A stretch of 64,000 nucleotides of DNA, taken from the NCBI GenBank assembly GCA_027943245.1, contig JANDJZ010000237.1, forward strand, positions 16,442 to 80,441, in the 5' to 3' direction. This document shows positions 28,241 to 48,213 of the stretch, piece after piece. Below the pieces are notes generated by a model that saw only the letters and a list, made by a program, of their open reading frames with translations, was not told the DNA's origin and searched no databases. The stretch is from Acanthamoeba sp. SK_2022b (Eukaryota > Discosea > Longamoebia > Acanthamoebidae). Within the stretch, counting starts at the first letter, position 1. Every line of letters starts with the position of its first letter. A program made the translations under genes and the position numbers.

Positions 28241-28312
28241 TAGGACGAGCAAGAATCGAACTCGCACCTTCGCCCTGGCAGGGCGCCGTGCTTCCACTTA
28301 CACCACCGTCCT
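28241..28312 (-). tRNA. tRNA-Gly (anticodon GCC)
   Basis: On the minus strand a 72-base cloverleaf folds by hand. The acceptor stem is AGGACGG/TCGTCCT with discriminator A. The D-arm is GTGT/GCAC, with the A-box-like TGGTGTAAGTGG. The anticodon arm loop CTGCCAG gives anticodon GCC (T33 present). The T-arm is GCGAG/CTTGC around TTCGATT, and GTTCGATTC is a good B box. The variable loop has 4 bases, normal for tRNA-Gly. The first pair of the anticodon stem is a G-A mismatch and the last acceptor pair is G-T. A TTTT terminator follows within a few bases of the 3' end. No intron. It lies between the ANK-TBC and propeller genes. Confidence 0.9.
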
Positions 28313-28382
28313 CGCTAAGGAAGGTTGTCCAAGCAAAGATTTTTGGATCTTTTTTAGGGTGCTTTATTCGTTTAGGAAAAGG

Positions 28383-29255
28383 ATGAGCAGCAGCACGAGG
28401 GACAGTGGCGGGTCAGGAGGCCAGCCCGTGTTCACCTTTGGCCTTCCGTGGGGCAGCGGTGGCATACGTCGCTTCGTGGTGCCCCCGGCACTCAAGCCTG
28501 CCAACGGTGGCAAGACCCGCACGACGCGCCCCAACGCCGGTGCTGGGCCGACCGGCAACCCTAACGAAGCTGGTGCCCTCCCCACAGCAGCGGCATTTGT
28601 GGGGCTGTGCCGTAGCGACGGCTCGTGCGACATACACCACTTCAAGGTACGCCCCCCCCCCCTCAGCTACAAATCGACGCCTCAAGATCTCGTGCGTAAG
28701 GTGACACACGCCACGGCAGGATGGAGGACAAGTGCTCCAGGTGGAGGCCTCGTCCGTGTGGGTGGATTTCCTGTCGGTGCCGGTGGTGCCCGACCCAGTG
28801 CAGTCGTCTGCTGCGGGAACCGCTGGCGACGCTGGCGAACAGGGGCGGCGCGCACGGGCGACAGTGGTGGTCTCGCTGCACGAGCGCGAGGGAGGCGAGG
28901 TCGAGGCCAAGGCGTGGGAGCTGCGCCACGTTGTCGTGCGTTGCAGCAGCGACCAGGCCAAGCGGCAACAGCGACACGCGTGCGAATGGAAGGCGATCGA
29001 GGTCGAGGTCGAGGTCCCGCTCCGGTTGGAGAAGACGCTGTACCACTGGCGACAGGCGGCCTCGTCGGTCGCTGCCGCCACCACAACCACACCGACGTCG
29101 ATGGCGTCGTCCTCATTGGCCGGGGGGACCGCTCCCGCAGCGTCCGGGGAAGGAGGCCAGTCCGGCTCGTCGTTTTCTTATCTTCACGCGGCTAAAGGCT
29201 TCAAGGACGGCGAAGACGAGGAAGAGGACGACTACCGACCACTTGCGTATGCCTG

Positions 29256-29333
<78 letters not shown>

Positions 29334-30612
29334 CACGCTCGCGTGGTGGTCAGCATCCACTCACCTCGACTCGTGCCACAACACGACCGGAAATGGGCAG
29401 CGCAGGGCGCCGCGCGAGCGTGATGCCGCTGCCCAACCCGACGGAGGCGCACGTCACGTCCGACGGCGAGAGAGTGGTGGTCGCGGCCAAGGGAGTGGCC
29501 GAGATCTGCGTGTGGGGCGCTGCCCTCCACACCGTCACGCTCGGCGTACGCCCTTTGCTTTCTCGTGGATCTCGTGCGGTTCGTCTGAGCGCTCACTTTT
29601 GCGTGCGGCGACGAGCAGAAGACGCGTCGCAGGCAGCTGCGCCTGACGTTCGAGCGGCTGCTGTCCTATCCCGGTATGGAGGTGACGTGCCTGGCGCTCC
29701 TGCCGCCGGGCGCAGTGGTGGCTGGTACCGAGCACGGGCTCGTGGTGCACCACCTGGACAAGAGCGACACCAACCACGCGTGGAGCGTCATCTCGCTCGA
29801 GTCCGTAGCGAGCGCCACCAAGGCGAGCATCACAGGTAACACCGCCATGGGACGCGGTCCCCGCGTCACGTGTGTTGTTGCTCACCACCGCCCACAGCCA
29901 TCTATGGGGTCGAGCGCAGGGCCGAGTGCGCGTCGTTCGTGTGTCTCGACAGCCGTGGCAGCCTCTTCCTCGTCACGCTGTGGCCCGCGACCGCGGATGG
30001 CGCGGAGGCCATCACACGAGTAGTGAGGCTGATGGTCCCCTTCAAGCTCAACCGATACCTCCTAACCGTCCTCCCGCCCGACGACCACCTCGGTCCTCCC
30101 CCCCCCTCCCCCAACACTGAACTCAATCGGTTCGGCCATTCTTACCCGGCGCTGTGGTAGAGAACGGCGCGCTCATCTTCGCTACGGGCCAGTGTAGTAT
30201 CTACCTGTGCACGCTCAGGAGCATTCTGGCGGACCAGACCCGACAGCGGCCACAGCCGGAGGCCCGCACCGAGGAGGACACGACTAAGCGTAGGTTTTTC
30301 CCTGCCCCACAATCTGCCCCAAAGGGCGCGTCGCGCGAGCGAGAGCTGATGTTGTTGGCTGCAGAGGTATGGGGGAAGCCGCTGCAGCTGCCCCTGGCGC
30401 GGGCCATCCTGAGCGACAGTCCCGTTATCACGCTCGCGGCGTCGGCGCCCTTCCACGCCAAGGAGGTGGACGTCCTCGATACGGTGTGCCTCTTCGTCGC
30501 AACCGTTGCCGGAGTCAAGTTGTACGTCGTTTGAGATCCAAGTCGTTCTTGTGAGACATTCTCCGCTCGTTCGCGCGTCAACAGCAAGCTCGGTCACAAG
30601 GTGGTGGCGTAG
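28383..30612 (+). CDS. WD40/beta-propeller-like protein of unknown function
   Basis: Start MSSSTRDSGGSGGQPVFTFG (28383); about eight exons; stop at 30610-30612. Several segments have the alternation of a beta-propeller: AHVTSDGERVVVAAKGVAEICVWG, MEVTCLALLPPGAVVAGTEHGLVVHHLDKS, CASFVCLDSRGSLFLVTLWP, NGALIFATGQCSIYLCTL and DTVCLFVATVAGVKL. Few blades show a real WD, so the family is not identified. A Gly/Ala/Ser-rich acidic linker sits in the middle (near 29090-29250), and an intron holds a CA microsatellite. The last short exon (KLGHKVVA) overlaps the 3' end of the opposite-strand gene by 19 bases. It could be a scaffold in trafficking or RNA metabolism, but nothing in the sequence decides this. 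Confidence 0.65.
29259..29331. repeat. CA microsatellite in an intron of the propeller-like gene
   Basis: About 35 CA units with one CG interruption near 29287. It sits just before the exon that begins near MGSAGRRASVMPLPN. Confidence 0.93.
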
Positions 30613-32148
30613 GGCGCCACACCGCGTTTTCCCGCACGCACGCGATATTGGCCCTGGTGCATTCCTGCGCCACACGCACGCGTAAAAGCGCACAGACGAG
30701 CGTTAGAACGGAAAGCCGCTTGCGTGCCACAAGTGTGTGCAGCTGCACCTTGCTGTGGTCGGAAGAAGCTGTCGCAGTGGTTGTGCCCCACCTGCAAGAT
30801 CTTGCACGGGTTGCTCACATCGATCTGGCCTGCGCAGTCGACGAGTGACACGCACGCACAAGAGAGTGAGATCAGTGCGTCATCGCACAGCGAGAGCGGG
30901 GTGTCGGAAAGCACGAACGCGCGCGCAGGACGGCGAGGGCCTTGTTCTCGGCGCCCCAGATGTTCTGCTGGTAGTCGAGGGTCTTGAGGTCGTCCTCGTC
31001 GAGGGGAAGCGGCGAGCGGAAGAGGAAGGCATCGTAGGACCCCACGTTCGCCCGGGTCGTGCAGCTGTCCTCCTGCTTGTCGACGCAGAACACCGACGGG
31101 CCCTCCCACCGCGCCAACACGTACACTGCGCGTGCGTGTTTGGTTCGTCAACCGCCCACTAGCTCGTGCGACCGCGCGTGCGTGCGGGGTACCATGTGGG
31201 GACGGCTTGCGTTCGAAGAGGGCCTTGGTGGCGAACTGCCAGCCTTGGGCGAGGTAGATGTCGGCGTTCATGACCACGCACAGCTCGCCGGGCAGCTTGG
31301 ACGCGGCGTACTCGAAGGCGTCGCGGTAGTGCATCCACCGGCCGAGCGGCACCGGGTGGAGCTTGCCGCAGGCGTCGGGCACGCCCTGGCCCAGGATGAA
31401 GTCCATATCGCTCTCGCGCTCGAGCAGGAGGTGTATCCGCTTGACGTGCGGGTTACGCAGGTTCTTGCGCAGGGCGTCCAGGTACTCCTCCTGCCGCCGC
31501 CGCCGGTGAAGCGGGCCCTTCTCCTGGGCGTAGTTGCGGTCCTTCTCGATCGCTGCCGCGTCCTTGTCGCTCTTCACCTCTCCCAGCGCCGGCAGCACTT
31601 CCGGCAACACTGGGAACTGCACTCGCCGCAGACCCCTCCCCGAATTGAGCGGGCAGCCAGGTGGTGTGTGGACCGGGATATGGAGTAGTACTTACTTGGG
31701 TGATGATGTTGACTTGGCCGGAGCAGGTGCCGTTCTCGGGGTGCGAGTACATGGCAAAGTCGATTCGATCGATGCGAGCCTCCACCACGCGCAGCTCTTC
31801 GTCCAGCCGCTCCTGCCGCTTCCTCTGCTGCTCGTGTGTCAGCTCCACTGCCGCAGGCTTGGTCCTGCTTGTTGCAGCCTGTCCCTCCTCCTGCCGCAGC
31901 TGCGCCTCGACCGCAGGTCTCGCCTTTTTGCTCCCCTGGGACGCATAAGCATCGGTCACCGCTTCATGCTCCTGTTTCAGATTTTCACGAGTCAGCAATC
32001 GCGACATCTCGAGAAAATCTAATCTTCATCGCTGCAAAATTGAGAAGCAACGTACGGACAGCATAAGGGCAGTGGCGCCTAGGAAGAGGCACAATGCGCC
32101 CAGGACGAGTATCAAGGAGATCCACCGCCGCCGCAAGTGTCTTCTCAT
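30594..32148 (-). CDS. Type II membrane glycosyltransferase-like protein (paralogue A)
   Basis: The N-terminus is basic, then a membrane anchor (MRRHLRRRWISLILVLGALCLFLGATALM), typical of Golgi type II enzymes. A charged, partly coiled-coil stem follows. The luminal domain has NPHVKRIHLLLERESDMDF, CGKLHPVPLGRWMHY, LCVVMNADIYLAQGW (a DxD-like NADIY motif), YVLARWE, RANVGSYDAFLFRSPLP, NIWGAENKALAVL and NPCKILQVGHNHCD. This is the pattern of a widespread uncharacterised glycosyltransferase-like family (GT-A-like). It is clearly paralogous to the gene at 32362-33825, with which it is head-to-head. The intron between anchor and stem is not cleanly placed; the first ATG could be 32148 or 32217. The sugar donor and acceptor are unknown. 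Confidence 0.75.
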
Positions 32149-32361
32149 CCAGCCACAAGTCCAGTCACCCTTCTTGCCCAACTTGGCTAGAAAACACGTG
32201 AAGCAGTATTTTAACAATTCATCTCTTATTCATCCGGAATTTCATGGAAAACGACCACATGGACTCCTGCTCCTGGCTGGAGCGGAACACCCTGGAAAGC
32301 TGGCCTCACGGAGACAAGCCCAAGCTTCAAAACCATACCGACACGACAAGCAGTGAGGAGA
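32149..32361. promoter_or_regulatory. Short bidirectional promoter between two glycosyltransferase-like paralogues
   Basis: Only ~210 bases separate the two divergent starts. They must hold both promoters and both 5' leaders. There is a TTTTAAC/TTATT A+T patch near 32208-32232. Co-regulation of the pair is inferred from the arrangement. Confidence 0.5.
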
Positions 32362-33825
32362 ATGACAAGTGCAGACCACAAGAAGAAGATGCTGCTGGTC
32401 GCCGTTCTGGTGCTCTCCGGCGTGCTCTTTTGCATGGTGCGAACGATGCAGAACAACGAAGAGTGGGCGGAGGAGGACGCAGAGGAGTGGGGCCGACGCG
32501 CGCCCTCCCAGCGCCTGAGCCTCAACAACAACAAAAACAACAAAAACAACAACAACCACAACAATCAGAACGTGGAAGGCAAGGAGCAATCAAAGATATT
32601 GAGTGAAGCGGACCGACAGGCCGAGGGGCGGTGGTTCAGGCGGCTGCGCGATGTGCGGGGGGAGTGCAAGGGGCAGGTCCATCTGGTGATGCAGTTCCCA
32701 ATCCTAGCAGGCGTCGACTTCCGACAGGAGCAGAAGGAGGTTGTCGTCGACGAGCGCCTCGAGCTGGACGCGCGCCGGCGGCTCTACAACTATCTATCCT
32801 ACGTCAACTCCCTCCCTCCTGTGCACCGCGAGCGCCGACAGGCCGAGTATGCCGAGACCCTTCGCCGCAACGTAGGTAAGCTCTACCCCGCACCTCCCGC
32901 CTTCTTTTCTTTCGTTCATACGCGGGTGCGCGGCGTAGCTCAATGTGTGTATCTGCAGCGAATCCCTACGTGAAGAAGATTCACCTGCTGCTGGAGCATG
33001 AGTACGACAAGGACTTTATCGTGAGCCAGGGCATCCACGACCCGTGCGGCAAGCTCAAGTTCACCCTCCTCGGCAAGTACCTCACTTACCACGGTAATCC
33101 TCTGTGCCTCCGCCACGCCAATCCCTGCTCTCCGCGGCCTGGCTTCGACGCTGACGTGTCTCACGCTGTTGGGCAACACAGACGCCATTCAATACGCCGA
33201 CGAGCATCTGCAGGGCGAAATGAGCATGATCATGAACAGCGACGTGTTCCTGGGCGAGGGCTTCGGTGCGCTGACACGAGACCACTTCCGCGTCGCACCC
33301 AAGCAGCGCGCCGAGGAGCACAACAACACCAGCCGAACTGTCAATGTCAGCGACAGCGGCGTTGAACAGCACGGTTTTAAGGTGTACGCTCTGTCACGCT
33401 ACGAGCTGACCTCGCCCTTCTGCGTCGAGAAGAAGAACGAGCATTGCCTGGCGCGAGCAGACATCTCGTCACTTGACGGGTTCCTCTTTTTGAGCCCGCT
33501 GCCGTTCAACTTCAGCTCCAATCTGCGCGAGCTAGCGATCAAGCAGAACACATGGGGTGCTGAGAACGCCCTCGTCGAGGCCTTGCGAGAAAAGGGCGCC
33601 GTCATCAAAAACCCGTGCCACCTTCTCCAGCTCGGTCATATGCACTGCGACGGCAAGTTCCGGCCTAACGTGCGCCTCCTCCTCTCCTTCTCAACTGATG
33701 TTTGACAGGACTAGCACACTCACGGGTGTCGTGTTTGCTATTTGCAGCAAGGAACGTACCAGGGGAAGGCAAAAATCGAGGTGTCGAACAAGTATGGGCG
33801 GGTGAATCGATCCTACGAGCTGTAG
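32362..33825 (+). CDS. Type II membrane glycosyltransferase-like protein (paralogue B)
   Basis: Start MTSADHKKK (32362), then a single anchor (MLLVAVLVLSGVLFCMV). An Asn-rich stem follows (NNNKNNKNNNNHNNQN) and a luminal domain. Shared motifs with paralogue A are NPYVKKIHLLLEHEYDKDF, CGKLKFTLLGKYLTYH, MSMIMNSDVFLGEGF (NSD in place of NAD), VYALSRYELTSPFCVE, ADISSLDGFLFLSPLPF, NTWGAENALVEALREKG and NPCHLLQLGHMHCDGKFRPN. Four exons; the last gives QGTYQGKAKIEV and ends SYEL. Paired cysteines (PFCVEKKNEHCL; NPCH/MHCD) suit a luminal enzyme. The family pattern suggests a glycosyltransferase, but the reaction is not known. Confidence 0.78.
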
Positions 33826-34196
33826 GCTGGGCCAAAGCAGCAAGATGACTGCATCGTTTTCAAAACCTGCTATCGATGATGGCAATGATGTACATACACA
33901 GTTAGACAAAAGGGAGTTGTGTTCGTTTTTTAGTGTGCGCCACTTGGCGACCTCCGGTTTTCCGTTTGTAACCCCAAACGTGGTTCCCGCCAAAACAGAC
34001 CGTTGAGTTCGTTTTTCGCAAGGCGAGCAGCAGTCGAAGCAAGTGAGCGAGAGGGCAAGAGAGTAGGGCAACCCGGAAACTGAGTGCCCAGCGCGCACCC
34101 TTAGAGAAACCTTTAGGTAGCGTATTTCCAAATGCTTAGCACCAGCACTTGCATTAATCTTGGTTCTTTCGAATGATTCCAATTTAGGTGACTAGC
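33826..34196. other. Intergenic, nothing recognised
   Basis: About 370 bases with balanced composition between the glycosyltransferase-like gene and the STE20 kinase. I see no RNA gene or repeat. Confidence 0.5.
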
Positions 34197-38297
<4,101 letters not shown>

Positions 38298-38549
38298 AGG
38301 ACTGAAGGGCCCTGGCCGTGCGCCCAGCTGAGGTGTTGGGCGCCAGCCACATGTGCAAGAAGCTGTTTTTTCTTAGTTTATTTTTTTCCCTTTCTTCCAC
38401 GGGCTGTGGTCGTGCTTGGCTGAAAAGGTGTAATTACCAGCTCGCCAACCAGAACAGAGTCAGCGTGTGCTCCGGCAACCTCAACGTTCTCTTCCAGCAG
38501 TCTAACTACCCACCCACTTCGAAGAGACATCCTAAACGAGCCGTATACA

Positions 38550-43033
<4,484 letters not shown>

Positions 43034-43097
43034 TCACTTGGGGGTGTCGTGTTGTGCGTCACACTGGGTTTGCTTTCCAAGAGTTTTTGCTGTTTGG

Positions 43098-46000
43098 TTA
43101 TTGCGCGAGGGGTCCAAACTTGCGGTAGAGGTCCATGAACATGCGCTGGCAAGCAAACTGGGCCTGTAGCTTGGCGCACAGGAGGAAGGCGCCGGACAGC
43201 TTGCGATGCAGTGAATAGGTCTCGGTCGGTGGTGGTGTGAGCCTGGAGCAACCACGCAGGACCTCGGCCATCAGCCACACTTGAACGAGCGCCAGCTCGC
43301 TTGAGGGGAAAGGTTGAAAGTACCGATATTTGAGCATGGTGGGAATGAGTTCGTGAATGCGCTGCGTCACGTTCTGGGAGCCAAAATCGAATGAGCCGGG
43401 AGTGGCGAATGGCTCGCCCAGGATCATCACTGCGCTGCAGTGCGCTTCGTTCATAACGGGAGGCTCTTCACCTGTTGGTTGATGGATTAGTTGCGCACAA
43501 TTAATTGCGAGCATAAGCGCCCCACTACACGCCAGCCATGGCTTGTCACAAAACGCACCCGTGAGAAACTTGAGCTTTCGAGACGCATCGATGATCCCTT
43601 CCTTGTCCTGCTTTGCAGCAAAGTAGATGACGCGCATGTACTCGTCCGTGAAGCCCTTGTTGAAGTCCCGGCATGCGCCAAAGTCCAACAAGCCAATCTA
43701 GAGGTCCAGGATCATACACACATCCATGTATAAACATAAATCTGTGAATGAGACAGCTGATAGCCCAGCCCAAACTAATGGAAGGTCTGCAAGTGGGGGT
43801 GGAGTTGTGGCGTGCCTTCCTCGTCTCGGGATTATAGAGGAAGTTGGACCAGTTGGGGTCGGTCTGCATGTAACGGAACTCGAATATCTCTCGCAGGCAC
43901 AGTCGCAGCATTGCCTCCGCCACCTACGCCGCGGCGAGAGAAGTGAGATTGAGGAGGAGGAGGAGGAGGAGGGACTGCTGATGTTTCGCATAGTAAGGCC
44001 GACGCGCCATGTTCTTCGTCCTTTGGTCATCCTTGACGACATGCTCGATGGGCTGCCCATCGATCAGTTCGGTGGTGAGCACTACCCCGTACGCGGTGAT
44101 GGGAGGGACAAGAGTGAGCGTTCTACCCACACGGTACCAAAAGAGAGGGGGGGGGGTTGTGTGTGCGGTACCCTTCTTGGAGCTCATCTCGGGTATGACA
44201 CTTGGGACGACAAAAATGTCTTCATCGGCCAACAGCTCCTTCATTTTCTGAGAGCAGGCGCCCCGCAGAGCTTGCATCAGGCGCCGCTGGTCGGTGGTAT
44301 TGGCGGGGGGGGGGGCGTATCATATCTGGCCCCCGGGAGGGGAATGTACCATAGTGGCCGCAGCCTCTCTCTGGTAGTCGGTCTCCCAGAGAAGCTCATC
44401 CTGGGCTACGCGGAGTGTGTTCTCCTGAAAGCCACGTCAGAGAGTCGGCTACGAGGCAAATCGCCGCCCGGTGGAGGGGGAGGGCGATACCAGGTACATG
44501 CCCTTGGGCAAGATTCCAAGCATCTTAAGCAGGCTTCCTAGGTTGTTCAAATCGCTGGAGATGCTGTCGGCAACGCCCGGGTACTGCACCTTGATGGCCA
44601 CCTCCCTGCCGTCGACGAGTACGCCTGGTGAACCGCCACCGCCACCCACCCGTCAGTAGAGTCCCCTCGCTTTTTTTTTTCCGTGTCACCAAGCGAGCCA
44701 TGAGTAGGTCACACACCTCGATGGACTTGACCAATTGACGCGGCGGCGATGGGGACAGGATCGAACTCCTTCACGCGAGATCGCCAGTCGTGTCCTAATT
44801 CGTAGTTCATCACATCCTTGTGGCCACAAGAAGCAAGCGTTGTTATTTGAGTTAATAAAGTGCCCCAAATTTGAGTAACGCTGGCGATGGTACCTCCAGC
44901 TGTTGATCCGGCATCCTATCGGCAGCGTAGCGGACTCGGTCCAGGATCTCGGCTAGTTCTGGCGGAATCAGGGCAGAATCTAGAGTGGCAACAATCAAAC
45001 GATCAAAAGTGCAAAGTGTAACTACTTGTGGAGCCACACGCCATTCGTCAGCAAATAATTACCTTGGATAGAGAGCATCTGCCCGAGCTTCAGCGCCGCT
45101 CCGCGCATCCGACCGAGCGTATTGGTAAGCCTTTGTGCGTTGGCCTGGCGCGAAACAATAAAATAAGAAATATCAAAAAAACAGAAAAACGAATGAGGGG
45201 TGAGTTCAAGGCCAAATCTCAGCTCACAGCACACAGCTCAACACAAATCAAACGAGTTGTTGCAACAACTCGTACGGGAGTGACCGCCGGATGAGCCGAC
45301 GCGGAACTGCCAAGGCCCACGGTCCTCATGGCAGCTTCACCAAGAGCGCCCATTCCCATCCTCACGCCCAGACCTGTTAACAGGTGAGGCGGTGAGCGGG
45401 GCGACTAACCACGAAACTCTGAGGAGGCAGAGGTTAGGAGTACCGCCAAAGTGCCAGAGTCTGCCGACCTGCGAGCTCGGAACCTTTCGCTGCTTGGAGT
45501 TCTCTTTGATTCGTTGCTGCGATCGTGTACACGATATTTTTTAACCAGAAAAAATCGGTGTGAGAACAGTACACTTCCCCAACAGTCAAGCCCATTATAG
45601 AAGGAGTGGACCTGTTGCTCTTGAAGGTACTTGATACGATCGAATGTAGGCCGCGGTGGTGGAGGAGCCACCTTCAATCGAAATACACATGCAGACGTCA
45701 GCTGACCCACCCGTGCCAGCAGACGACTGCGGCTGAACAGTAACGTACCCCCGCACCAGCGAGCGGTCCTTCCATGACCGGTGATGTCTCGACAGTAGGG
45801 GCATCACCGACTCTTGCCTTCGCGCCTACGGGACCAGGGCGCGACGCCGTGGTGGTTTCCACCGAAGGCGACGAAGGGACAGAGGTTGTTGCATCTGCAG
45901 CAGGAGAAGGAGTGGCAGAGGGAACAACAACTGGCTCCGGAACCACCGGCGGCACAACAACTGACGGCGCCGCCTACATGCAGGGGACAAATTGGATTTA

Positions 46001-46318
46001 TATTTAATAATAATGATAATAATAATAATAATAATAAAATGCTATTTAATATATAAAATAATAAAATAATTTGGTAGGCAAGACCTGGTTATGATTTCTT
46101 GTGATTTCTTGGCCAGGAAGAGGGGCCGTGCTAGTGGTGCGCGTGGCCGAGGGCGGAGAGCGGAAGATGGTGCGCCCCAGTATGGATGCGCGATTATTCA
46201 CCGCTGCCTGCGCAGCGAAGTGGTCAGCCACCAGATATGCGCCCTGCGCTACGCGCATTAAGTCGCTCAGGTGTGTTGGCGCTGAAGACGAGCCAAGTGC
46301 GCCCGCGGCCCTCTTCAT
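43098..46318 (-). CDS. COQ8: COQ8/ADCK3-type atypical kinase of ubiquinone biosynthesis
   Basis: UbiB-family ATPase/kinase needed for coenzyme Q synthesis in mitochondria. The N-terminal exon starts [20 protein letters not shown] (46318) with [14 protein letters not shown]; a Pro/Thr-rich linker follows. Hallmarks are in order: [56 protein letters not shown] (the KxGQ motif); [14 protein letters not shown] (the Ala-rich loop replacing the Gly loop); [19 protein letters not shown] (ATP Lys); [40 protein letters not shown] (catalytic Asp region); and [12 protein letters not shown] (DFG). It ends [17 protein letters not shown] at 43098. All key residues are intact. More than ten introns; one has an AAT microsatellite. 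The mitochondrial presequence is not obvious, although the N-terminus is basic and hydroxylated. Confidence 0.93.
46005..46037. repeat. AAT microsatellite in a COQ8 intron
   Basis: An A+T-only tract of AAT units with one AATGAT interruption, continuing into A+T-rich sequence to about 46075. It is the most A+T-rich patch in this part of the window. Confidence 0.9.
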
Positions 46319-46402
46319 CTTGTGTGTGCGCACAAAAATAAACAAAAAAAAGCTTCTTTTTTTTCTTTTGCACCAGACCCTTCGTTCTCCGAGGCTGCCA
46401 GA

Positions 46403-47602
46403 TCAGGAGCGTAGGAAGGCCGCGCACAGATCCCAGTAGAGCTGCGGAAGCACCGCGGGGTCGATGTTTGGCCACGTGTAGATGTTTACAACCGAGAGAT
46501 TGGCGAGCATGGCAAAGTTGTCGCTCATCTGCGACGTCGTCAGGCTGGGTGGTAGGAAACCTAGGCCGTAGTGCTGCGGCCCGCCCGATACCGCCATGTT
46601 TCCCTTCACTCTCCAGACAAGATCTTGCCCCGAAGCCCCGTAGGTGCTCATATCCACAAGCACGTCCACCACTAACGATATGAACTCGTTAGCGAGAGAG
46701 CTGCCGTTCGTAGACAGACAAGAGAGCCCACCTGGTGCCACCTCTGAAGGTAGCCAATTGGAGCTAAAGGTGTCAAAGGAGAGAGTCTTTCCCACTTCGC
46801 GCAAGCTTGACCGGATCCTGTTCAGGAAGGCAGCAAGCACCTAGCGAGCGAGTAAGAAGACACATGAGAGCTGGCGCCTACTCGCGAGGACAAGTACCGG
46901 CGTGCCCACAACAGGATTTTCCCAATCGAGGTTGTAGCCCGTAAAGTTCCAGCTTCTGGCGTGCTTCGCAGCCGCGAGAATGAATTCGGCTGTTCACAAT
47001 AACACACGCACACTGGCTCTTCAGTCGGCCACAGAGAGGGTGCGTATATGCTACACCTTCGAAAGGACAAACCCTGGAGTTGAGTGGATTGTAGTAAGAG
47101 CGACAAGCCTTGACCCTTGTAGCCAGGGGGAAGGGTGATTGTAGGCTGCAGAAAGAAGCTGAATAATCGCTCAGTTAGCCACTTGCCCAGTGCTGGTGTG
47201 AGCCCGGGCCAGGGTACCCGTTCTGTTGCATGATGCGCATGTGGTAGTCCCACCAAGGACATTCATAGCTACCGTTGTTATTGCATGGGCGCTGCCAGGC
47301 CAGAGACTCATCACAGCTGCAGGCAAACTTCCCGTTGAGGTCCACCATGTAGGACAGCACGCTGACATGTGTAAATGCAGCTTTGTTCCTAACAATGAGA
47401 CCTGTTTGCACAAAGGGAGAGTCCACTCAGCCAAAAGAAGAGGAAAAGATCGTCAAGTGGCGGGGGGACCTGATGTTGTTTCATGGTGGAATGTTGTCCA
47501 CAGGGTAGACGTCTTGTTCTGGGCCGCAGAAGAGGGAGGACATGTCCACAATAAGACGGCGGTGCACATAAGCAGGACGGATACAAGTGGTTGTGAGGAC
47601 AT
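46403..47602 (-). CDS. Secreted GH18-like (chitobiase-like) glycoside hydrolase
   Basis: A signal peptide is clear (MSSQPLVSVLLMCTAVLLWTCPPSSA, 47602). The next exons give NKAAFTHVSVLSYMVDLNG, then a Cys-rich stretch (ACSCDESLAWQRPCNNNGSYECPWWDYHM). A TIM-barrel-like region follows: TITLPPGYKGQGLSLLL, FILAAAKHARSWNFTGYNLDWENP, SLREVGKTLSFDTFSS, SLVVDVLVDMSTYG and VNIYTWPNIDP. GYNLDWE resembles the GH18 motif DGxDxDxE with the catalytic Glu and the preceding Asp kept and the earlier acidic residues changed. This wording and the extra cysteines resemble di-N-acetylchitobiase-like GH18 proteins; activity is not certain. A role in digesting bacterial or chitin-like glycans is inferred. About six short introns. 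Confidence 0.7.
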
Positions 47603-47861
47603 AATGCTCGCTTCAGACGACCAAGAAGAAGTGCTCATTGCTCTATGGCAGCCAATTTCGTCATCGTTCACAACAAGTTACCAGCAATTACACCAAACCT
47701 TCTGGTTGGTGGGCGCTCTGGGCCAGAGGTCCAGAGAGGCTGCACAAACACTCATCACGCACCCGGCCCTTGGCAAAGGGTGAAGCTGCAAGGTTTCACG
47801 GCAAGGCAAAACAGGGGCAGATATGAGTTTAATGTGAGTATCAATCATATCACTACGGGAA

Positions 47862-47933
47862 CGCCTCATGGTGTAGTTGGCAGCATATAGGTTTCTGGTA
47901 CCTGGGACCCCAGTTCAAATCTGGGTGGGGCGA
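47862..47933 (+). tRNA. tRNA-Gln (anticodon CTG)
   Basis: A 72-base cloverleaf. The acceptor stem is CGCCTCA/TGGGGCG with discriminator A. The D-arm is around TGGTGTAGTTGG (A box). The anticodon stem TAGGT/ACCTG holds loop TTCTGGT, giving anticodon CTG after T33. The T-arm is CCCAG/CTGGG around TTCAAAT, and GTTCAAATC is a good B box. A T6 run ends transcription within about 5-10 bases (near 47937). No intron. It lies between the GH18-like gene and the DUF4397 gene. Confidence 0.92.
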
Positions 47934-48149
47934 TATCTTTTTTGTCGGATATATGTAATTGGCAGGCTCGTCTGGTAATTTTTTCGAATGTACCTCGTCG
48001 TCACTCCTCCTAACGCCGCGCGACCGCCCGCTGGCTTTTCACCTGACCAAAGGCGGATAGTGGGAGGTGAAGCCTGTTGACAGTGCTCCTTCCTCTGCAG
48101 ACGCCCGCTGTTCTAGAGGGAACCCTATTCATTCACTCATCACTAGCCC

Positions 48150-48155
48150 TTTAAA
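48150..48155 (+). promoter_or_regulatory. TATA-like element upstream of the DUF4397 gene
   Basis: TTTAAA lies 64 bases before the ATG at 48214. The spacing is the same as for the TATA-like CATAAAA before the secreted protein at 49504-49938. Only the sequence match supports it. Confidence 0.45.
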
Positions 48156-48213
48156 CAACACCTTCCTTACCCTGCCCGCCATCGCAAACTAAACCTCTCA
48201 ACAAGACACAATA

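Noticed and set aside
46403..47602. Assignment as an active chitinase
   Set aside because: The GH18 motif reads TGYNLDWE with two acidic positions changed, so only GH18-like is supported.
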